Source: JBOGUF01 sp050696075 (GTDB taxonomy: Bacteria > Chloroflexota > Chloroflexia > Thermomicrobiales > UBA6265). Taken from it: a DNA stretch of 10,885 nt. The stretch's first letter is position 1. Each line of letters opens with the position of its first letter. The position numbers and the translations under genes were made by a program. The stretch is taken from the NCBI GenBank assembly GCA_050696075.1, contig JBOGUF010000044.1, positions 1 through 10,885 of the forward strand. The letters are read 5' to 3'. The notes under the pieces are model-generated. The model was not told the origin of the DNA. It did not search any database and saw only the letters and a list, made by a program, of their open reading frames with translations. Below, piece by piece: positions 5,968-10,885 of the stretch.

Positions 5968-7578
5968 TCACAACCGCTGCCGCGCCCCCTCGCGCGGCGT
6001 CGGCAGCCACCACTCCTCCCCTCGCGCCGTCGTCACGTACTCCGGCCAGCGCAGGTCGACCGGCGGCGGGAAGTCGCGCGGCAGGAGGGGCGCGACCCAG
6101 GTAGTGCCGCCGACCCCGCCGCCGGTCCGCTCGACGAACTCCGCCTTCGCCCGCGCCAGTTCCTCCGGCTGGGTCAGCAGGTCGAGGATCGTCGCCGCGA
6201 TCGTTTTGCCCGCCACGAACATGCCGGGATCGACGACCTCGCCGCGACCGCCGAGGGCGTTGTAAGCCCAGGCGGGATACCGGTAGCTGGGAGAGAGCGG
6301 GCGCAGTTGGGGGCGCGCCGTGTAGAGGCGGACCGTCGGCGCGTGCCAGGTGTACTCGACGTAGTCGTCACTGGTGAAGTTCTGCTGCCAGGCGGGGAGG
6401 AGGGTGCGCGTCGCCGCCTCGTACTCCCGCGGCGGGGTCAGGCGCTCGTAGACCGCGGCGAAGGGGTTGTCCATCGGCTCCAGACCGAGGTTGCGCTGGA
6501 TCTCCCGCCCGAAGGCGCGCGCCTCCTCGCCGTAGTGCGGCGGCCCTATCAACTCCAGGTTGCGGTAGGTGAGGTCGGCCAGCGCGTTGTTCGCCAGGCC
6601 GACCCGCGTCTTGGTGACCCATTGCACCGATGCCTCGCAGCCGGTCGCGGCGGCGACTTGGCGGGCGTTGTTGGCGAGGACCTCGAAGATCTGCTCCTGG
6701 ACCTGGAGGAGGGGCGAGCGCCAGGCATACTGGAGCTGACTCCAACGCGGCGGGAGATTGTCGGCGGTGGCGTCGCCGGCGGCGAGGACGAACTCGTTGA
6801 GCGTCCAGGTCCCAGTGTGAGGGAACATCGCCTCCTTCGTGTACTTCGTCGTCGTGTACATCAGGCAGAGAGCGTCGATCGCGCCGGGAGGTCGGGCGAC
6901 GATGTGGGAGGAGGCGGCGCTCTCGGCGCTGGCGCTCGGTGAGACGCGGTAGCCGACCCACTCCTCCGGGTGGGCGCACTCGAACGTGAAAACCGCGCTC
7001 CAGTACGAGCCGCAGTGCGTCTCCCAGACGGTCGTGTTGGCGTTGGACGGGTGGTAGGCGAGGAAGGCGTCGACGCCGTCGTAGTATCCCCTGGCGGCGT
7101 GGACCGGTTTGCTGCCGCAGACCTTCTCCGCCGGCTCGCCGAAGAAGACGAGCCGCCCGGCGATGCCGTGCCGCTCCATCGTCGCTTTCGCCGCCAGTAT
7201 CCCGGTCAAGGCGGCGACGCCGAGCATCGAGTGCGGGTCGGTGTGGCCGGCCGCGTACGGGTGCAGCCCGTCGCGCGGCGCCCGCCATGCCACCGGCTGC
7301 TGCGAGTTGCCGGGGACGGCGTCATACTCGGCGTAGGCGCCGACGACCGGATCGCCCCGTCCCCAGCGGGCGCAGAACGCGGTCGGCATCTCGCCCGATC
7401 CATCCTCCACGTCCCACCCGTCGGCCCGCAGCAGCTCGAAGTAGGCCTTCGCCGACTTGTACTCCCGCCAGGACGGCTCGTGGTAGTCCCAGATCTTCCG
7501 TTGGAAGGTGGAGAGACGACCCGATTGCGCCTCGATCCAGTCGAGCGCGTATTCCTTGGCGGGGTAGCGCGTGGTCAT
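5968..7578 (-). CDS. M20-family amidohydrolase, aminobenzoyl-glutamate hydrolase (AbgB)-like, variant metal site
   Basis: Predicted cytoplasmic metal-dependent amidohydrolase of 536 residues; E. coli AbgB is about 480, so this one has an extra C-terminal tail of about 50 residues (residues 485-536, Trp/Pro-rich). M20 landmarks in order: AYAEYDAVPG (81-90); GHTDPHSMLG (111-120) in place of the usual GHGCGHxxxG; FFGEPAEKVCGSKP (145-158) in place of PAEE; YHPS with His176; and SDDYVEYTWHAPT (403-415), matching the AbgB STDVGDVSW.xPT region and supplying the late His412. The dimerisation domain lies at roughly 190-345. The ATG at 7578 has a strong AGGAGA upstream; the in-frame ATG at 7632 would overlap the promoter -10 element. 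It is transcribed from its own promoter (7629-7657), downstream of importer cassette B, so it may hydrolyse an imported N-acyl or amide compound. Substrate unproven. Confidence 0.88.
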   Translation of the reverse strand: MTTRYPAKEYALDWIEAQSGRLSTFQRKIWDYHEPSWREYKSAKAYFELLRADGWDVEDGSGEMPTAFCARWGRGDPVVGAYAEYDAVPGNSQQPVAWRAPRDGLHPYAAGHTDPHSMLGVAALTGILAAKATMERHGIAGRLVFFGEPAEKVCGSKPVHAARGYYDGVDAFLAYHPSNANTTVWETHCGSYWSAVFTFECAHPEEWVGYRVSPSASAESAASSHIVARPPGAIDALCLMYTTTKYTKEAMFPHTGTWTLNEFVLAAGDATADNLPPRWSQLQYAWRSPLLQVQEQIFEVLANNARQVAAATGCEASVQWVTKTRVGLANNALADLTYRNLELIGPPHYGEEARAFGREIQRNLGLEPMDNPFAAVYERLTPPREYEAATRTLLPAWQQNFTSDDYVEYTWHAPTVRLYTARPQLRPLSPSYRYPAWAYNALGGRGEVVDPGMFVAGKTIAATILDLLTQPEELARAKAEFVERTGGGVGGTTWVAPLLPRDFPPPVDLRWPEYVTTARGEEWWLPTPREGARQRL

Positions 7579-7628
7579 GTTCTGATCTCCTCTCGGCGAC
7601 ACCGTTCCTGGCTGTTTCAGGGGTTCGT

Positions 7629-7657
7629 ACAATACGGAGGCGTTCCGAGCACGTCAA
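7629..7657 (-). promoter_or_regulatory. Sigma70-like promoter of the amidohydrolase gene
   Basis: On the minus strand TTGACG (7657-7652) and TATTGT (7634-7629) are separated by exactly 17 nt. They match consensus at 5 of 6 and 4 of 6 positions. Transcription would begin near 7622, giving a leader of about 44 nt before the ATG at 7578, with AGGAGA in the right place. CCTG-N7-CAGG (minus strand, about 7620-7606) lies at the expected start site and could be an operator, but it is short. Confidence 0.62.
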
Positions 7658-7730
7658 CAGGACTCACGCATCCGACCGGGGGAACGGACCTGGTGCCGCG
7701 AGGAGGGGCAGACACCGCCTGCTTGCCGCC

Positions 7731-7772
7731 GGCCGGGATCTGGTCGATCGGCGTTACCAGAGGGGACCGGCC
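7731..7772 (-). terminator. Two-tier hairpin after the cassette B MalG-like gene, candidate terminator
   Basis: GGCCGG (7731-7736) pairs with CCGGCC (7767-7772). Inside it TCTGGT (7739-7744) pairs with ACCAGA (7756-7761) around an 11-nt loop containing CGATCG. The hairpin starts 6 nt after the permease stop on the transcribed strand. No U-run follows, so it may end transcription inefficiently, act with Rho, or only protect the mRNA 3' end. The independent promoter just downstream fits an operon boundary here. Confidence 0.4.
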
Positions 7773-7778
7773 CGCGCC

Positions 7779-8657
7779 TTACTTGACCGCCCCGGCCATG
7801 ATGCCGGCGGTGATCTGCCGCTGGAAGAGGAGGGTGATGGCGAAGATCGGGATCGTGGCCAGGATCGCGACCGCCGACAGGTTGCCCCAGTTCTGGTAGT
7901 ACTGGCTGCCGCCGCCGAGCGCCTGGGCCTCGAACAGCGCCATCGTGATCACCTTCGTGCCCTCACCCCGGGCGAAGACGAGCGGGATGAAGAACTCGTT
8001 CCAGTTGACGATGAAGTTGATCAGGAACAGGGTGGCGAGGGCGGGCAGGATCATGGGCAGCACGATCTGCCAGATCAAGCTCAGGAACCCCGCGCCGTCG
8101 ACCCTGGCGGCCTCCTCGACCTCGATCGGGACCTGTTTGATGAACGAGACCAGGATCCACGTCGTCAAGGGGAGCAGGGCGCTGACGTAGAGCAGCAGCA
8201 GGCCCTGGACGGTGTTGAGCAGGTCGAACCGCTGATACATCTTGAAGAGGGGAACGAAGCTTGTCACGCCCGGCAGCATGCTGGAGACGAGCAGGCCGAT
8301 CAGCACAAGGTCGGCGCCCGGGAACCGCAGGCGGGCGATCGAGTAGGCCGCCAGGAAGCTGACGAGGAGCGAGAGCACCGCTCCGACCGTGGAGATCAGC
8401 AGGGTGTTGAGCAGGTAGCGGCCGATCGGGATGGCGTCGAAAATCGTCCGGTACCGCTCGATGCCCAGGCTCCGCGGTAGGTACGTCAGGGGCGTGGTGA
8501 AGACCTGATCGCCCGGCGCGAACGTCGTCAGGAAGATGTAGTAGAGCGGCAGGAGGATGCTCGTCAGAAACGCCGCGAGGACGCCATAGAAGAGCGCGGC
8601 GCGCACATAGCGGCCGGGATGGCGGCGGATCGCGCGCTGAAGGCTGGTCGTCGACAT
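7779..8657 (-). CDS. Carbohydrate ABC transporter permease, MalG-like, cassette B
   Basis: Complete MalG-type permease of 292 residues. A basic N-terminus (MSTTSLQRAIRRHPGRYVRA) leads into the first membrane helix at about 20-45. Further helices lie near 82-107, 115-137, 150-172, 205-228 and 259-279. The EAA loop for the ATPase is at about 181-205 (EEAARVDGAG ... WQIVLPMILP), followed by FIVNWNEFFIPLVF, typical of the family. The end ITAGIMAGAVK is also characteristic. The ATG at 8657 sits 10 nt after the upstream permease stop (8668-8670), and a strong AAGGAGGGG Shine-Dalgarno overlaps that stop, indicating coupled translation. It is probably the last gene of the cassette B operon. Confidence 0.95.
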   Translation of the reverse strand: MSTTSLQRAIRRHPGRYVRAALFYGVLAAFLTSILLPLYYIFLTTFAPGDQVFTTPLTYLPRSLGIERYRTIFDAIPIGRYLLNTLLISTVGAVLSLLVSFLAAYSIARLRFPGADLVLIGLLVSSMLPGVTSFVPLFKMYQRFDLLNTVQGLLLLYVSALLPLTTWILVSFIKQVPIEVEEAARVDGAGFLSLIWQIVLPMILPALATLFLINFIVNWNEFFIPLVFARGEGTKVITMALFEAQALGGGSQYYQNWGNLSAVAILATIPIFAITLLFQRQITAGIMAGAVK

Positions 8658-8667
8658 CCGCCCCTCC

Positions 8668-9621
8668 TTAGGAGAGCCTGGCCCAGGTCCGGCGCAGGAT
8701 CCCGAAGCCGATCAAGCCCACCACCAGCACCATGGCGAAGAGGCCCATCGCCAGGGCCGAGGCGTAGCCGAAGTTCAGTGTCCGGAACGCTTGCAGGTAG
8801 ACCTGGTACGACATGAGGGAGGTCGCGGTGCCGGGCCCGCCCTCGGTCAGCGCGTAAACGATCTCGAAGGAGAGGACGCGATAGATCGAGGTGAAGATCG
8901 CCATCGAGACGATCAGGGGCATCAACATCGGCAGCGTGATCGACCAGAAGGCGCGGAAGCGGCCTGCTCCGTCGATCCTGGCTGCCTCGTGGAGCTCGGC
9001 TGAGATGCCTTGCAATCCGCCGAGGAAGACGACGGTCAGGAAGGGTGTGTTCTTCCAGACGTCGGTCAGGACGACGGCGAAGCGGGCGAGGGTGACGTCG
9101 ATGAGCCAGAGCGGGCGGGCGCCGGTGAGGCGCCACAGGAGGTCGTTGATGAGGCCGTAGTCCTGGTTGAAGACCCAAGCGGCGGCGGTGCCGATCACGA
9201 TCGCGGAGGTAGCCCATGGTAGCAGATTGACCGCCCGGGCGAAGCCGCGGAGGCGGAATTGGCGGTTCAGCAGCTCGGCGATGGCGAGCCCGAGCCCCAC
9301 CTGCAGGCTGACCGAGACGACAGTGAAGAAGATCGTGAAGGCGAGGGTGTCGCGGACGTTCGGGTCCCGCGCCATCGCGCTGTAGTTGTCCAGCCAGACG
9401 AAGTCGTAGGTGCGGCGGATCGGGTTGTTGTCGAAGAGGCTGAGGTAGGCGGTATACCCGAAGGGATAGATCGTGGTCGCCAGGCGCAAGAGCACGACGG
9501 GCGCGACGAGGGCATAGGCCAGCAGCAGCCGGCGGACGGTCGCGCGGCGTACTCGGCGGTGCGCGTGTGCCGCGCCTATCCCGCGGACGGACGTCGTGCC
9601 GGGAAGCGTCCGAGCCATCAT
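8668..9621 (-). CDS. Sugar ABC transporter permease, MalF/UgpA-like, cassette B
   Basis: Complete permease of 317 residues. The first 30 residues are polar and very basic (HRRVRRATVRR), cytoplasmic by the positive-inside rule. Membrane segments lie near 32-60, 92-118, 130-150, 180-204, 232-250 and 288-310. The EAA loop is at about 212-235 (EAARIDGAGRFRAF ... ITLPMLMP). YALTEGGPGTATSLMSYQVYL (about 256-276) is the standard C-terminal segment. Two adjacent ATGs (9621 and 9618) are possible starts, with GAGG just upstream; the first is given. It forms a heterodimeric channel with the next gene. A 118-nt gap containing a strong hairpin separates it from the binding-protein gene. Confidence 0.94.
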   Translation of the reverse strand: MMARTLPGTTSVRGIGAAHAHRRVRRATVRRLLLAYALVAPVVLLRLATTIYPFGYTAYLSLFDNNPIRRTYDFVWLDNYSAMARDPNVRDTLAFTIFFTVVSVSLQVGLGLAIAELLNRQFRLRGFARAVNLLPWATSAIVIGTAAAWVFNQDYGLINDLLWRLTGARPLWLIDVTLARFAVVLTDVWKNTPFLTVVFLGGLQGISAELHEAARIDGAGRFRAFWSITLPMLMPLIVSMAIFTSIYRVLSFEIVYALTEGGPGTATSLMSYQVYLQAFRTLNFGYASALAMGLFAMVLVVGLIGFGILRRTWARLS

Positions 9622-9650
9622 GAACCTCGCCGCCCCTGCTCTAACCGAAC

Positions 9651-9683
9651 GACCATGCGGCCCGATGGCTGGGCGGCATGGTC
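9651..9683 (-). promoter_or_regulatory. Strong hairpin between SBP and permease genes (cassette B)
   Basis: GACCATGC (9651-9658) pairs perfectly with GCATGGTC (9676-9683). After one G/G mismatch, GCCC (9660-9663) pairs with GGGC (9671-9674) around a 7-nt loop. The stem totals 12 pairs. It lies 56 nt after the binding-protein stop and 29 nt before the permease start in the transcript. The same 118-nt gap also has CGCGC-ATC-GCGCG (9719-9731). There is no T-run, so read-through into the permeases with protection of the binding-protein mRNA is more likely than full termination (inference). Confidence 0.6.
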
Positions 9684-9739
9684 ACCCGCTGAGCGGAGCA
9701 CGCTGGTTGGCCGGGCGACGCGCATCGCGCGACCGGGCG

Positions 9740-10885
9740 CTACTGCCCCTCGTACTGCTCGACGATAGGTCCGATCTTGTCCATCGCTTGCTCGATAGCG
9801 GTGTCGAGATCGATCTGGTCGGTCAGGTAGGCGTGGATGTTCTGCTCGGCGGCGTCGAAGATCTCCTGCACTCCCGGGTTGATCGGCCGCGCGCGGAACA
9901 CCGTTTCGCCGCTGCCTAACGCCACCCGGAAGACCAGTTGCGGCGCCTGCTCCTGGTACTCAGGATCAGTCCAAAGCGAGGTGCGGGCCGGGGTGTTGCC
10001 GCGGATCATCAACATCCGCATGATGTCGGGCCGGGCGATGAAGGCGATCCACTGTTTGGCCAGATCCTTCTGCGTCGACGATGCGTTGACCGCCCAGCCC
10101 CAAGCACCGATGCTGGTCTCGGCGTTCTCCGGACCCCGCGGCAGCGGTGAGAAGGACAAGACCTGATCGTTCCAGAACTCCTCGTCGTTACGCAGGGCGC
10201 CGAGGAAGGCGTCCCACACCCACCACATCGCGTGCTTGCCGTCCAGGAAGCCCTGTAGGTTGGTGCCGTAGTCCTGCTCGGGCGCCGAGGGCGGCGCAAT
10301 CTTGTGCGTGGCGAACAGATCCTTGTAGAAGCTGATGGCCTCTCGGCTGCCGGGGTGGTCCAAACGGTCGATGGCGCCGCCGGCCTGGTTGGCCCAGTGC
10401 TGGATGTCGTTGGCGAGGACGCCGTTCTTCTGGGCGGCGAGCGCGAGCGCGAAACGGTCGCCCTGGGTCAGCGCCTGGCCGACCTCGACGATCTCCTCCC
10501 AGGTCGTGGGCGGCTGGACCCCGGCCTCCGCGAAGTAATCGGTGCGGTAGAAGAAGAGCTCGACGTCGCTGGTCCAGGGCAGCCGGTAGAGCACCCCATC
10601 CCAGGAGGAGACATCCTGGAGCAGCGTCGGCGGGATGTCGCCGAGGTCGATGCCGAACTCCTCGATGATGGGGTCGAGCGGCTCGAGCCAGCCGGCCGCT
10701 CCGTACATGGCGGTTTCGATGTCGTCGCAGAAGAAACAGTCAAAATCGGAATCCCCGGCAGCCAGGCGCGTGGTGAGGAGTTGCTGCGCGGTGAGGTAGT
10801 CGCTGGGCAGCGCCTCGTAGTTGACGCCGATCCCCGTTTCCTGGGTGAAGACCTCGGCGACGCTCTTGAAGTGATCGTTCTGGTC
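9740..10885 (-). CDS. Extracellular solute-binding protein, family 1 (cassette B; N-terminus off window)
   Basis: The 381 visible residues run from DQNDHFKSVAEVFTQETG to the stop at 9740-9742. The frame stays open to the right edge, so only the signal peptide and first beta strand (about 40-60 residues) are missing; the internal ATG at 10708 is not the start. SBP_bac_1 features: VAEVFTQETGIGVNYEALPS near the beginning, DFDCFFCDDIETAMYGAAGWLEPLDP, YRLPWTSDVELFFYRTDYF followed by AEAGVQPPTTWEEIVEVG, LQGFLDGKHAMWWVWDAFLG, GAWGWAVNASSTQKDLAKQW, and RGNTPARTSLW. The C-terminal helices end in the usual DTAIEQAMDKIGPIVEQY. The many aromatic residues suit a sugar or oligosaccharide pocket. First visible gene of cassette B; its promoter is outside the window. 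Confidence 0.94.
   Translation of the reverse strand, partial: DQNDHFKSVAEVFTQETGIGVNYEALPSDYLTAQQLLTTRLAAGDSDFDCFFCDDIETAMYGAAGWLEPLDPIIEEFGIDLGDIPPTLLQDVSSWDGVLYRLPWTSDVELFFYRTDYFAEAGVQPPTTWEEIVEVGQALTQGDRFALALAAQKNGVLANDIQHWANQAGGAIDRLDHPGSREAISFYKDLFATHKIAPPSAPEQDYGTNLQGFLDGKHAMWWVWDAFLGALRNDEEFWNDQVLSFSPLPRGPENAETSIGAWGWAVNASSTQKDLAKQWIAFIARPDIMRMLMIRGNTPARTSLWTDPEYQEQAPQLVFRVALGSGETVFRARPINPGVQEIFDAAEQNIHAYLTDQIDLDTAIEQAMDKIGPIVEQYEGQ

Noticed and set aside
7579..7632. Longer amidohydrolase start at 7632
   Set aside because: That ATG would lie on the promoter -10 element, and the extra 18 residues have no family character. The ATG at 7578 has a much better Shine-Dalgarno.
5917..7899. 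Long plus-strand open frames (e.g. 5917-6942 and 6970-7899) opposite the amidohydrolase gene
   Set aside because: Their translations are Arg/Gly/Asp/Val-rich with no domain character and run antisense to a clear M20 coding frame. This is the usual artefact of high-GC DNA.
9711..9740. Repeated CCGGGCG flanking CGCGC-ATC-GCGCG after the cassette B binding-protein gene, considered as an attachment site or operator
   Set aside because: Short GC-rich repeats are frequent by chance at this composition, and no integrase or regulator gene is adjacent.

Overview
The window is GC-rich (roughly two thirds G+C by eye), gene-dense bacterial DNA built around sugar-type ABC uptake systems. Both importers are SBP–MalF-like–MalG-like cassettes, one binding protein has a twin-arginine leader, Shine-Dalgarno sequences are good, and third codon positions are mostly G or C. 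This suits a free-living heterotroph with many carbohydrate importers, such as a Chloroflexota/Thermomicrobia-type or actinobacterial genome. No phylogenetic marker gene is present, so the lineage is a guess.

Layout. Positions 1-3084 (minus) hold importer cassette A: Tat-type solute-binding protein (1621-3084), MalF-like permease (659-1612) and MalG-like permease (1-662, running off the left edge). A 187-bp divergent regulatory region (3085-3271) separates it from a plus-strand operon: AraC-family regulator (3272-4267), small cupin protein (4312-4749) and SDR oxidoreductase (4754-5527). A gene-poor stretch (5528-5967) follows. It holds a widely spaced inverted repeat starting right after the SDR stop codon, and what looks like the last 20 codons of a lost gene. 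Positions 5968-7578 (minus) encode an M20/AbgB-like amidohydrolase with an altered metal-site motif and its own sigma70-like promoter. Positions 7779-10885 (minus) hold importer cassette B: SBP (9740 to right edge, N-terminus missing), MalF-like permease (8668-9621) and MalG-like permease (7779-8657).

How it fits together (inference). The AraC-type regulator probably senses a sugar or related ligand and controls the divergent cassette A, with the cupin and SDR proteins acting on the imported compound. Cassette B plus the amidohydrolase looks like a second import-and-hydrolyse module, perhaps for an N-acylated or amide-containing substrate. No ATP-binding subunit is visible for either importer, which suggests a shared ATPase encoded elsewhere. 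Perfect or near-perfect GC-rich hairpins lie at the SBP-permease junction in both cassettes, a layout expected if binding-protein mRNA is kept in excess over permease mRNA.

I saw no tRNA, rRNA, CRISPR array, intact insertion sequence, phage gene or defence system. Most of the window is ordinary catabolic and transport DNA. The least explained parts are the 5528-5805 stretch and the variant active site of the M20 protein.
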